Assembly: GCA_947498845.1 (NCBI GenBank) | Contig: CANMLX010000012.1 | Span: 38,449-102,448 of the forward strand | Direction of reading: 5' to 3' | DNA length: 64,000 nucleotides | DNA from: an uncultured Flavobacteriaceae bacterium | GTDB lineage: Bacteria > Bacteroidota > Bacteroidia > Flavobacteriales > Flavobacteriaceae | Program-made: the position numbers and the translations under genes | In this document: positions 8,106-16,727 of the stretch, piece after piece | How the letters are laid out: each line of letters starts with the position of its first letter | Numbering within the stretch: the first letter of the stretch is position 1 | The notes under the pieces: generated by a model | Databases searched by the model: none | The model's input: only the letters and a program-made list of their open reading frames with translations | What the model was told of the DNA's origin: nothing

Positions 8106-9315
8106 AACAATGGAAAATGAAATTCTAGTTAAGGTAGAAGGGGTATCTAAAAAGTTTTGTAAAGACTTAAAAACAAGTTTATGGTATGGATTGAAAGATT
8201 TATTTGCCAATGTTCGAGGAAATAAAAGAGAAAGAGACTTACGAGAAAAAGAATTTTGGGCTGTAAAAGATATTAATTTTGAGTTGAGGAGAGGAGAATG
8301 TTTAGGGCTAATAGGTCATAATGGTGCAGGAAAATCTACGTTGCTAAAAATATTAAATGGTTTAATTAATCCAGATGCAGGACAAGTAACTATTAGAGGC
8401 CGTGTTGGAGCACTTATTGAATTAGGAGCCGGCTTTAATCCTATTTTAAGTGGAAGAGAAAATATATATAACAATGGAGCAGTACTAGGTTTCACCAAGA
8501 AAGAAATAGATGCTAAAATAGAGGATATAATAGATTTTTCTGAAATACGAGAATTTATTGATATGCCAGTGCAAAACTATAGTTCTGGTATGAAAGTACG
8601 TTTGGGGTTTGCTGTGGCTGCGCAAATGGATCCAGATGTTTTGATTATTGATGAAGTTTTAGCGGTCGGAGATTTAGGGTTTGTATTAAAGTGTTTTAAA
8701 ACCATAGATGCTATTTTGCCTAATACAGCTATTGTTTTTGTAAGTCATAATATGCCAATGGTTTCCCGAATTTGTAATCAAATTGTTCTAATGGAGCATG
8801 GTAAATCAAAGTTTCAAGGAAAAGATGTTAGCAAAGCTATTGATTTATATTATAGTCGTTTCTCTGAAAACGAGACTAATATTGTGTTTGATGATGGGAA
8901 TGTTGTTTTAGAAAAAGTGGAAATATTGAATTCTAAGCGGCATAATAATATAAACCAATTAACTTGGGGGAGTAATTTAGAGATTGATTTTTTATTTACT
9001 GTAAAAGATCTAGGAGAATCCCCAGTTTTTATTTTAAGTATTTTTGATAAAGAACAACGTCCAGTTGCTATGCTAACTCCAAGTTCGCGTAAGGATCAAA
9101 TAAAAATTAAAAATAACAGTATCCGTTTTTTAATTAAGCACAATAACCTTCAATTGTCTAAAGGCATATATTCTATTAGTATTTCAGCAAATAATATGAA
9201 AACAAAAGAACCTATGTTAAGAATAAATGAAATAATTAACTTTCAGATGACAAGTGAGTTAGATATATGGCCACCATTTTTGTTGAATTCTCAATATGAA
9301 AACATTTTAGATTGA
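8098..9315 (+). CDS. ABC transporter ATP-binding protein with C-terminal carbohydrate-binding extension (Wzt-like)
   Basis: ATPase of the polysaccharide ABC exporter. Walker A GHNGAGKST is at about residues 73-81, the signature YSSGMKVRL near 161 and Walker B VLIIDEVLAVGD near 180. From about residue 250 to 405 there is a second domain rich in beta-strand-like sequence, matching the Wzt C-terminal domain that in E. coli O8/O9a recognises the capped end of the glycan. The ATG at 8098 overlaps the permease; an in-frame ATG at 8110 is an alternative. A 58-nt gap separates it from the sugar-modification genes. Confidence 0.93.
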   Translation: MLKTMENEILVKVEGVSKKFCKDLKTSLWYGLKDLFANVRGNKRERDLREKEFWAVKDINFELRRGECLGLIGHNGAGKSTLLKILNGLINPDAGQVTIRGRVGALIELGAGFNPILSGRENIYNNGAVLGFTKKEIDAKIEDIIDFSEIREFIDMPVQNYSSGMKVRLGFAVAAQMDPDVLIIDEVLAVGDLGFVLKCFKTIDAILPNTAIVFVSHNMPMVSRICNQIVLMEHGKSKFQGKDVSKAIDLYYSRFSENETNIVFDDGNVVLEKVEILNSKRHNNINQLTWGSNLEIDFLFTVKDLGESPVFILSIFDKEQRPVAMLTPSSRKDQIKIKNNSIRFLIKHNNLQLSKGIYSISISANNMKTKEPMLRINEIINFQMTSELDIWPPFLLNSQYENILD

Positions 9316-9373
9316 TGTATTTTGTGAAAAAATATTGTAGACTCTCCATGAAAAATAAAACTTTTAAAAAATA

Positions 9374-10447
9374 ATGATTAACGTTACCAAAACATTTTTA
9401 CCTCCGCAAGAAGAGTATGATGTCATTCTAAAAAGAGCCTGGGATACTAATTGGATAACAAATCGAGGCTCTTTAGTTTTGGAATTGGAAAATAAATTAA
9501 AAGATTATTTAGCCGTTTCAAATATCATTACTACTACAAACGGTACTTTACCACTACAAATAGCAATAAAGGCTTTGGGTATTAAAGGAGAAGTTATTAC
9601 AACTCCCTTTAGTTATGTCGCAACAACATCATCAATAATTTGGGAAGGTTGTAGTCCTATTTTTGTTGATATACATCCAGAATATTTAACGATAGATGAA
9701 ACAAAAATTGAAGCAGCTATTACTTCAAAAACAACAGCAGTATTAGCTACCCATGTATTTGGTAATCCATGTAATATCGAAAGAATAGAAAGCATTGCGA
9801 AAAAGTACAATCTTAATGTTATCTACGATGCAGCTCATTGTTTTGGAGTGAAGTATAAGCACAAATCAATATTTAATTATGGTAATATAAGTACATGCAG
9901 TTTTCATGCAACAAAACTATTTCATACAGCTGAAGGAGGGGCTTTATTTACAAAATCAAAGCTTATTAATGATACGTTGTTTTACCACCATAATTTTGGA
10001 CATCAAGGCCCTGAAGCTTTTCAAGGTTTGGGAATTAACGCAAAAATGAGCGAACTTCAAGCAGCAATGGGATTATCGTTGTTACCTTACATGGGAGATA
10101 TAATGGAAGGAAGAAAAGCTATTTGTGAACTATATAATAAAGCCTTTAAAAATAGAAACCTACAGTTACTTAAAATAAGAGAATATACAGAGTGGAATTA
10201 TAGTTATTACCCCGTGATTTTTGAAAGTGAAATACAATTAGAAAAAGTAAAGGAAGCTTTAGAACGAGAAAAAATTTTCCCTAGACGTTATTTTTATCCG
10301 AGTTTGAACACTTTACCTTATGTCAAGAATGATAAAAAATTAATTTCAGATGATATTTCTAAAAGAATACTTTGTTTGCCATTATATTACGGTTTGTTGC
10401 AAAAAGATGTCGAAAATATAATAAAATTAGTAATAGAGCAATTATGA
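9374..10447 (+). CDS. DegT/DnrJ/EryC1/StrS family nucleotide-sugar aminotransferase
   Basis: PLP-dependent aminotransferase that adds an amino group to a keto nucleotide-sugar. The fold-type I pattern is clear: TTNGTLPLQIAIKALG early on, YDAAHCFG (PLP-binding Asp) near residue 154 and SFHATKLFHT with the Schiff-base Lys at 181, then EGGAL. The SFHATK form resembles VioA-like enzymes that act on dTDP-4-keto-6-deoxyglucose, but substrate cannot be read from this alone; with Gmd nearby a GDP-perosamine route is also possible. It overlaps the next gene by 4 nt (ATGA). A NeuD-type acyltransferase two genes on could acylate the amino sugar. Confidence 0.9.
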   Translation: MINVTKTFLPPQEEYDVILKRAWDTNWITNRGSLVLELENKLKDYLAVSNIITTTNGTLPLQIAIKALGIKGEVITTPFSYVATTSSIIWEGCSPIFVDIHPEYLTIDETKIEAAITSKTTAVLATHVFGNPCNIERIESIAKKYNLNVIYDAAHCFGVKYKHKSIFNYGNISTCSFHATKLFHTAEGGALFTKSKLINDTLFYHHNFGHQGPEAFQGLGINAKMSELQAAMGLSLLPYMGDIMEGRKAICELYNKAFKNRNLQLLKIREYTEWNYSYYPVIFESEIQLEKVKEALEREKIFPRRYFYPSLNTLPYVKNDKKLISDDISKRILCLPLYYGLLQKDVENIIKLVIEQL

Positions 10448-11148
10448 AACTAGCAATTATGCAGCCGTATATATTTCCTTATATAGGTTATTTTCAGTTA
10501 GTAAATGCTGTGGACAAATTTGTGTTTTTTGATGATGTCAATTTTATAAAAAAAGGATATATCAATAGAAATAATATATTGAGTAATGGAAAAAGTTATT
10601 CATTTACTATTTCATGTAAAAAAATAAGTCAAAATAAGCTTATTAACGAAACTTATCTAAATTTCACCTTAAAAGAAAAATCAAAACTTCTTTCAAGTTT
10701 AAAACAAAACTACCAAAAGGCGCCTTTTTTTAAAGAGGTTTATCCAGTAATAGAGCATTTTTTTTCTTCTTATAAAGGAAAAACTATCTCAGAAATTTCA
10801 GCAGATAGTGTAATGTTAGTAGCAAAATATTTGAACTTAAAAACATCTTTTAGTTTTAGTTCTGTAAGGCATGGTGAAAGTATAAAATTCAAAGCTGCAA
10901 AGCGTATTATCACTATTTGTGAAAAAGAAAATGCAGAACAATATATTAATCCAATTGGAGGAGTTAAATTATATGACAAAACAGAATTTTTAAATCATGG
11001 TATTGATTTACGTTTTATAAAATCTAAACCAATTGTTTATAAACAATTTGATGGTGATTTTGTACCTTGGTTATCTATTATTGATGTTATGATGTTTAAT
11101 TCTATTAGTGATATTAAACAGCTTCTTAATAATTACGAATTTATATGA
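10444..11148 (+). CDS. WbqC family protein
   Basis: Member of the WbqC-like family, recurrent in O-antigen and capsule loci with no firmly known reaction. The hallmark N-terminus MKLAIMQPYIFPYIGYFQLV and the following FVFFDDVNFIKKGYINRN are present, as is the later YINPIGG segment. I chose the ATG at 10444, inside the ATGA overlap with the aminotransferase stop, because the conserved family sequence begins exactly there; this gives 234 residues, normal for the family. It also overlaps the next methyltransferase gene by 4 nt. Position next to an aminotransferase suggests a part in amino-sugar modification, which is inference. Confidence 0.9.
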   Translation: MKLAIMQPYIFPYIGYFQLVNAVDKFVFFDDVNFIKKGYINRNNILSNGKSYSFTISCKKISQNKLINETYLNFTLKEKSKLLSSLKQNYQKAPFFKEVYPVIEHFFSSYKGKTISEISADSVMLVAKYLNLKTSFSFSSVRHGESIKFKAAKRIITICEKENAEQYINPIGGVKLYDKTEFLNHGIDLRFIKSKPIVYKQFDGDFVPWLSIIDVMMFNSISDIKQLLNNYEFI

Positions 11149-11783
11149 ATAATTACAGCTATAAAAAAATAATAGAACATTATGAGAGTTGTCTGGAAAA
11201 ACATGGAGATACACATCTAGGAGTTGATTGGCCAAAATTAGAAGATGTTGACAAACGCTATCAAATTATGATGGATATTATTAGGATAAATAAAGATTCT
11301 AATAATAAAGTATCTGTTTTAGATTTTGGCTGTGGGACCTCCCATTTGTTAGATTATATCAATAAAAATAATTATAATAATATTGATTATTCGGGTTTAG
11401 ATATTTCAAAAAAATTTATCGATGTAGCTAAAAATAAATATCCTGATATTAATTTCTACTGTGTAAATATATTAGAAAACAATAAAAGTATCCCGAATTT
11501 TGATTATGTATTAATGAATGGTGTATTTACCGAAAAGATGGATTTGTCTTTTGACGATATGTGGGCGTATTTTACCAAATTACTTACTGTTATTTATACT
11601 AAAGTAGAAAAAGGTTTAGCATTTAATGTCATGTCAAAAACAGTAGATTGGGAAAGGGAAGATTTGTTTCATGTTTCGTTAGATTTATTAAGTGATTTTT
11701 TATGTAAAAATTTAACAAGAAATTTTATTGTAAGAAATGATTATGGTCTATATGAGTATACCGTTTACGTAATAAAAAAATAA
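11145..11783 (+). CDS. Class I SAM-dependent methyltransferase
   Basis: A 212-residue Rossmann methyltransferase with SAM motif I VLDFGCGTSHLLDYI at about residues 59-73, an acidic residue after beta-2 (YSGLDISKKF) and FDYVLMNGVFTEK as motif IV. It starts in a 4-nt overlap with wbqC and ends 3 nt before the acyltransferase, so it is translated with the amino-sugar group. The target is unknown; a sugar hydroxyl or amino group is the simplest guess. Confidence 0.85.
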   Translation: MNNYSYKKIIEHYESCLEKHGDTHLGVDWPKLEDVDKRYQIMMDIIRINKDSNNKVSVLDFGCGTSHLLDYINKNNYNNIDYSGLDISKKFIDVAKNKYPDINFYCVNILENNKSIPNFDYVLMNGVFTEKMDLSFDDMWAYFTKLLTVIYTKVEKGLAFNVMSKTVDWEREDLFHVSLDLLSDFLCKNLTRNFIVRNDYGLYEYTVYVIKK

Positions 11784-11786
11784 AGG

Positions 11787-12449
11787 ATGGCAAAAGTAAT
11801 TATTTTTGGAATTCAAGATTTTGCAGAATTAGCACATTATTATATTGAAAATGATACAAAACACGACGTAGTTGCTTTTTGTTTGCATAAAGCTTACATG
11901 CCAAGTGACCCTTTTTTTAAAGGTCTACCAATTATTGATTTTGAAAATGTAGAAAAAGATTATGCTCCTTCGAAATATTATTTTTTTGCTCCCATGGCTC
12001 CAAAAAAAATGAACAAAGTAAGAGAAGAGGTTTATAATGAGATTAAACAAAAGGGCTATAAGTTTATTAGTTATATAAGCTCTAAAGCGACTCTTTTTGA
12101 TAATGAAATAGGCGATAATTGTTTTATACTAGAAAATAATACCATCCAACCTTTTACAAGAATTGGGAATAATGTGGTGCTTTGGAGTGGTAACCATATA
12201 GGGCATCATTCCATAATAAAAGATCATGTTATGTTTACATCGCATGTTGTACTATCTGGACATTGTGTTGTAGAGTCGAATTGTTTTTTAGGAGTAAATG
12301 CAACAATTAGAGATGCTATTATTTTAGCAGAAGGAACTTTAGTGGGAATGGCTGCTTCAATTACAAAAAACACAGATGCTTGGGGTGTTTATATTGGAAA
12401 TCCTGCAAAAAAACTAGAGAAAAAAACTAGTTTAAATTTAAATATATGA
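11787..12449 (+). CDS. NeuD/PglD-like sugar O/N-acyltransferase (left-handed beta-helix)
   Basis: Sugar acyltransferase of the sialic-acid O-acetyltransferase NeuD/PglD type. The N-terminal half (MAKVIIFGIQDFAELAHYYI) is the small nucleotide-sugar-binding Rossmann domain; from about residue 95 hexapeptide-like turns appear (IGDNCFILENN, IGNNVVLWSGN) followed by HIGHHSIIKDHV, whose His residues fit the catalytic site. The chain ends with IGNPAKKL, a usual end of these helices. 220 residues is normal. Next to a DegT aminotransferase it probably acetylates a 4- or 3-amino sugar. It overlaps the next gene by 4 nt. Confidence 0.88.
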   Translation: MAKVIIFGIQDFAELAHYYIENDTKHDVVAFCLHKAYMPSDPFFKGLPIIDFENVEKDYAPSKYYFFAPMAPKKMNKVREEVYNEIKQKGYKFISYISSKATLFDNEIGDNCFILENNTIQPFTRIGNNVVLWSGNHIGHHSIIKDHVMFTSHVVLSGHCVVESNCFLGVNATIRDAIILAEGTLVGMAASITKNTDAWGVYIGNPAKKLEKKTSLNLNI

Positions 12450-13381
12450 GGTGGGTTAAAAAAGGACAGGTTTTTAATGTAGATGGGCAATTCGATTGGA
12501 ATAAAACTCATGCTCAATGTCCTGTTGTAGATAAAGTAAATGACAGTATATGGAGAATTTATTATGCGACAAGAAACCTGCAAGGTCAAAGCCAAATAAG
12601 TTATATTGAAGTAGAGGCAGGAAATCCTAAAAATATTTTATACAAACACGATAGTTATTTATTTGATTTTGGCGATTTTGGAGCTTTTGATGATAGTGGA
12701 TTAATGCCTTCTTCAATAGTTAAAAAAGGAGATTTAAAATATCTATACTATATTGGTTGGACTCTAAAAAAAACAGTTCCCTATCATAATTCAATTGGAA
12801 TTGCTGTTAGCAAAGATAACGGGAAGACATTTAAAAAGATGTTTCAAGGGGCTATTTTACCATCAACACATTTAGAGCCGTATTTTACAGGAACATCATA
12901 TGTTTTAGTTGATAAGAGTATCTGGCGAATGTGGTATTTGTCTTGTGTAGGTTGGGAGTCGATTGATGCCAAATTAGAACCTTTTTATCATATAAAATAT
13001 GCCGAATCTAGTGATGGCATTAATTGGTTACGTGAAGGAAGAGTAGCTATAGATTTTAAGAATGAAGATGAAGGAGGTATTGTGAGCGCTTCAGTTTTAA
13101 AAGAAAATAATATCTATAAAATGTGGTATGGCTACAGAAAAGCTAAGAATTACAGAATCGATAAAAATAGTGCTTATAAAATAGGTTATGCAGAATCAAA
13201 AAATGGAATTGATTGGGAAAGAAAAGATGAGTTAGTGGGAATAAGTTTGTCTGAAAAAGGATGGGATAGCAATATGATGTCATACCCTAATGTTATTGAA
13301 TACAAAGATAGTAAGTTTATGTTTTACAATGGAGACGGTTTTGGACGCACAGGGTTTGGTTATGCAACTTTAAGTAGTTAA
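12446..13381 (+). CDS. GH43/GH32-like five-bladed beta-propeller protein
   Basis: Protein of 311 residues resembling the glycosyl hydrolase 43/32/62/68/130 propeller superfamily. Blade-like repeats are visible: IWRIYYATRN, LKYLYYIGWT, IWRMWYLSCVGW, IYKMWYGYRK and FMFYNGDGFG, each followed by an IGYAESKNGIDW-like stretch (three clear copies). No signal peptide is present, so it should be cytoplasmic, unlike a degradative enzyme. It is locked between the acyltransferase (4-nt overlap) and the dioxygenase, so a role in making or editing a precursor glycan is more likely than catabolism. Catalytic activity is not established. Confidence 0.75.
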   Translation: MRWVKKGQVFNVDGQFDWNKTHAQCPVVDKVNDSIWRIYYATRNLQGQSQISYIEVEAGNPKNILYKHDSYLFDFGDFGAFDDSGLMPSSIVKKGDLKYLYYIGWTLKKTVPYHNSIGIAVSKDNGKTFKKMFQGAILPSTHLEPYFTGTSYVLVDKSIWRMWYLSCVGWESIDAKLEPFYHIKYAESSDGINWLREGRVAIDFKNEDEGGIVSASVLKENNIYKMWYGYRKAKNYRIDKNSAYKIGYAESKNGIDWERKDELVGISLSEKGWDSNMMSYPNVIEYKDSKFMFYNGDGFGRTGFGYATLSS

Positions 13382-13385
13382 TAAT

Positions 13386-14225
13386 ATGAAATATGATATA
13401 GATTTTTTCCAAAAAAACGGATATCTTTTATTAAAAAATTTTTTTCTAAAAGAGGATATAAAAAACATTTTATTAGATGCCAAAACTGTTTTTTTAAAAC
13501 AGTTTTTTGAAAAAGGATATTTACATAATACATTAAAAATAGAAGATATAAGTGAATCGGTATATAATGATTGTTTATACCGTTTGTTTGAAGATGATAT
13601 TGAATGTCTTTCCAATTGTGGCAAGCAAGCTCAACATTTAATTAGTTTACATGCGCTATCGATAGATCAAAAAATTATTGATGTATTAAATAATATAGGA
13701 TTAAAATTTCCAAGTATAAGCACTAGACCAGTTTTGTTCTTTAATCATCCCAAATTGGCTAAAAAAAAAGTATTTCATACGGTAGAGGCTCATCAAGATT
13801 GGAGAAGTATGCAGGGTTCTCTAAATGCAATCGTTATATGGATTCCATTAATAGATATAAATAAAGATTTAGGAGCCTTAGAAATTTTACCAGGAAGCCA
13901 TTTAGATGGTTTAAGAACTAACCGCATAGATTATGGTTTTGGAATGGTTAAGCTCACTAAAGAAGAAGAAGAGAAATTAATTTCGGTAGAAGTAAAGACT
14001 GGAGATATTTTGGTGTTTTCGTCGTTTTTAATTCATCAAAGTGGTAATAATATTTCAGCAAATCCAAGGTGGAGTTGTCATTTTAGATACAACGATTTAG
14101 ATGATACCTCATTTATAAAAAGAAAATTTGCGCATGCATATATTTACAAGCCTAAAGAGGAGCTTATAACTAAAGATTTTCCAACAAAGCAAGATATTTT
14201 AGAAATTTATTCGAATGAAAAATAA
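13386..14225 (+). CDS. Phytanoyl-CoA dioxygenase (PhyH) family Fe(II)/2-oxoglutarate oxygenase
   Basis: Non-haem iron oxygenase of the PhyH family, 279 residues. The facial triad is visible: AHQDW (His and Asp, about residues 136-138) and the distal His in LIHQSG (about 218), with RWSCHFRYND supplying the 2-oxoglutarate-binding Arg. The substrate-loop GALEILPGSHLDG is also typical. In a polysaccharide locus the likely job is hydroxylation of a sugar or an attached acyl group; this is inferred. It overlaps the following FkbM gene by 11 nt. Confidence 0.87.
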   Translation: MKYDIDFFQKNGYLLLKNFFLKEDIKNILLDAKTVFLKQFFEKGYLHNTLKIEDISESVYNDCLYRLFEDDIECLSNCGKQAQHLISLHALSIDQKIIDVLNNIGLKFPSISTRPVLFFNHPKLAKKKVFHTVEAHQDWRSMQGSLNAIVIWIPLIDINKDLGALEILPGSHLDGLRTNRIDYGFGMVKLTKEEEEKLISVEVKTGDILVFSSFLIHQSGNNISANPRWSCHFRYNDLDDTSFIKRKFAHAYIYKPKEELITKDFPTKQDILEIYSNEK

Positions 14226-14946
14226 AGAGTTAAAGTTTACAAAAGTAAATGTTAGAGGTGTTGTTTTTAAGTTAATGACTTACACACGTTCTTTAGAGTT
14301 ATGTGCTAGAATGAATTATGAAACCGAAAATTTAGATTTTATTGATAAAATTAAGTCTAACGAGGTTATGTATGATTTAGGAGCTTGTGAAGGACGTTTT
14401 TCTATTTATGCAGCAAAGAAGGGGATAAGAGTTATTTCGTTTGAGCCAGAAGCTAAAAATTATCATGTTTTTTCTGAAAATTTAAAAATCAATGAAATAG
14501 GAAGTGGCACAATAAAAGCAATTCATGCAGGAGTTGGAGAAAAAACAGGACAAGCTATTATGAAAATTGGACAACCTTGGGAAGGGGGGCATCAAAAAGT
14601 TGTAGAGCATGGAGAAATTAGAAATGATTTGGGTTTTAATTTTGTTGAAGATCAAAAAATTGATTTAATAGCATTAGACTCATTTATAGAAACGAATAAA
14701 TATCCACTTCCAGACTATCTTAAAGTTGATATTGATGGTTCTGAAATGCCTTTTTTAAAAGGAGCTAGTAATACTTTAAAAAGTAGTAAACTCAAAGGGA
14801 TTATTTTTGAATTGAATGAAAAAGATAGTAATTATGAAGCGATCATAACAATTTTAAAAGGATATGGGTTTATTGAAAAGGAAAAATATCAAGTACCTAA
14901 TGAACCCTTTTTATTTAATTTTATTTTTGAAAAAATCGTTTCATAA
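14215..14946 (+). CDS. FkbM family methyltransferase
   Basis: SAM-dependent O-methyltransferase of the FkbM family, 243 residues. Motif I is MYDLGACEGRFSIYAA (about residues 51-66), followed by SFEPEAKNYHVF and the family-typical YLKVDIDGSEMPFLKGA near 168-184. It starts inside the PhyH gene (11-nt overlap). It is one of three FkbM paralogues in the locus (others at 18686 and 41158), pointing to several methylated positions on the glycan. Confidence 0.9.
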   Translation: MKNKELKFTKVNVRGVVFKLMTYTRSLELCARMNYETENLDFIDKIKSNEVMYDLGACEGRFSIYAAKKGIRVISFEPEAKNYHVFSENLKINEIGSGTIKAIHAGVGEKTGQAIMKIGQPWEGGHQKVVEHGEIRNDLGFNFVEDQKIDLIALDSFIETNKYPLPDYLKVDIDGSEMPFLKGASNTLKSSKLKGIIFELNEKDSNYEAIITILKGYGFIEKEKYQVPNEPFLFNFIFEKIVS

Positions 14947-14958
14947 TAGATTTAAATT

Positions 14959-16716
14959 ATGTTTTATAGTGATAGACTTAAACGAATACAAAATCACATT
15001 ATCATAATTTTTATATTATGTACTATTATTTTATTGGCAAAGTATTTTAATTTTTTAACTAGTGGTCTTATAGTAAAATACAGTTTATATCTTATTATTA
15101 TTTACATATTAACTGTTTTAATAATCTTTTCTAGATCATATGTGGAAAAGTACTTATCGGTTCCAATAAACCCAGAATTAATGCCGTTAGTTCGAATTTT
15201 GTATGGGCTGTTTTGTTTGTACTCTGCGATTCAACATTTGTCATTAGTACCTTATGGTATAGAACCTTATAATTTCTTATTATGGGATATAAATACTCCT
15301 AGTAGCTTAGTTTATCTTATTTACACAATTCATTTACTAGCTATAATTTTTATTATTTTAGGTTATAAAATTAGATGGAGTTGGATTATTCTTTTTGTTA
15401 CAGGAGGAGCAGTTATTCCTTTTTCGTTAGAGATATTCGTAAAAAACATTTTTAATTTCTATGCGATGTTTATTCCTGTTCATATATGGTATGGAACTAA
15501 CAATAATAAAACAAAAGCATATAATGGTTGGCCATTACTGTTAATGGGGATTTCTTATAGTATTTTAATGTCTACTGCAGGATTATTCAAAGTGTTAGAT
15601 CCTGTCTGGCAAGAAGGCTTAGGATTATATTACTCATTAAACATACCTTTTTTTGCTCCAAGATATTTATGGTGGATTTTGGATTACGAAATATTAATGA
15701 AAGCCCTAAATTGGTTGACACTAATTTTTGAATTATTAGCTTTACCATTAATACTTTTTAAGAGGACTCGTTTTTATGCGCTGATAACTCTAGTAGGTTT
15801 GGGATTGTTTCTTTCATTTATTATGGAAGGTATTGGTATTATGGGAGGACCAATAATTCTTATTGCATGTTTAGCCGTTTTAGCTTTAACTAAGTACCCG
15901 ATAATTCTACGCAAATACATGCCAGCAGTTTTTTATTTTAAGCTAAATTGTACGAAATTAAAAGATAAAAGTTTTAGTCCGTTATGGTTAGGAGTTCTTG
16001 TATTTTGGTGGACAATAAATGGATTTTATGTTAACTTTTACCAACATTCTAGAAATAAGCTACGTTTTTACCCTCCAAAATACGGAAATTATAATGTTAA
16101 TTTAAAACCGTTGTTATCTAAACAAAGTAATGTTTTACTACCCATAGATTATTTAGAAGAAATACTAAAGCCTTTTAGACCCCCTAAAGAATGGGAATTT
16201 GTTTGGACATTAGAATTGTTTGATTATCATCATCTCTTTGATAGAGTTTATTTTAGGATTATTTTTCCAGATAATAAAGATGGATACGATGAGCCAGTAG
16301 TTTTTTTTGATGAAGATGGAGCTATATCATGGCAGCAACCTCTACCAGGTAATGAAAAATTTTTATTAACCGCATTTAGGCTTATGAATGAACTAAGAAC
16401 AGAACAGTTTAAAGATAAAGGCATTGTTTCTAATGCTATGACCAATGAGTTAAGAGGAATGGTCTTTTATTGCTTAGATAAATCAAAAAGAGATTATAAA
16501 GAGTTTAAGTCTGCTACAGTACAAATAAAACAGATATTCCAACCTTATAAATTTCAAGGAAATAGTAAACCTTGGAAAAATAATGAATGGTTAGATTTCT
16601 ATGAATATAATTTTAGATTGAAAGAAGGAAAAATAAAAAGCGATTTTCCCAAATATGACTACTCTCGATTAAAAATAGATGCATTTGAAAATAAAATTAT
16701 TGAACCAAACTTTTAA
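14959..16716 (+). CDS. HTTM-like polytopic membrane protein with C-terminal soluble domain
   Basis: 585-residue protein with about nine hydrophobic segments in the first 345 residues and a soluble, mixed-charge C-terminal part (about 350-585). The membrane part resembles the HTTM domain shared with vitamin K-dependent gamma-carboxylase: MPLVRILYGLFCLYSAIQHL near residue 75, then a GLYYSLNIPFFAPRYLWWIL segment and LPLILFKRTRFYAL. The assignment rests on pattern memory, so it is moderate. It lies 12 nt after FkbM and 11 nt before a glycosyltransferase, within the operon. A modifying role on a lipid-linked glycan or at the membrane is possible but unproven. Confidence 0.6.
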   Translation: MFYSDRLKRIQNHIIIIFILCTIILLAKYFNFLTSGLIVKYSLYLIIIYILTVLIIFSRSYVEKYLSVPINPELMPLVRILYGLFCLYSAIQHLSLVPYGIEPYNFLLWDINTPSSLVYLIYTIHLLAIIFIILGYKIRWSWIILFVTGGAVIPFSLEIFVKNIFNFYAMFIPVHIWYGTNNNKTKAYNGWPLLLMGISYSILMSTAGLFKVLDPVWQEGLGLYYSLNIPFFAPRYLWWILDYEILMKALNWLTLIFELLALPLILFKRTRFYALITLVGLGLFLSFIMEGIGIMGGPIILIACLAVLALTKYPIILRKYMPAVFYFKLNCTKLKDKSFSPLWLGVLVFWWTINGFYVNFYQHSRNKLRFYPPKYGNYNVNLKPLLSKQSNVLLPIDYLEEILKPFRPPKEWEFVWTLELFDYHHLFDRVYFRIIFPDNKDGYDEPVVFFDEDGAISWQQPLPGNEKFLLTAFRLMNELRTEQFKDKGIVSNAMTNELRGMVFYCLDKSKRDYKEFKSATVQIKQIFQPYKFQGNSKPWKNNEWLDFYEYNFRLKEGKIKSDFPKYDYSRLKIDAFENKIIEPNF

Positions 16717-16727
16717 TAATATAATTT

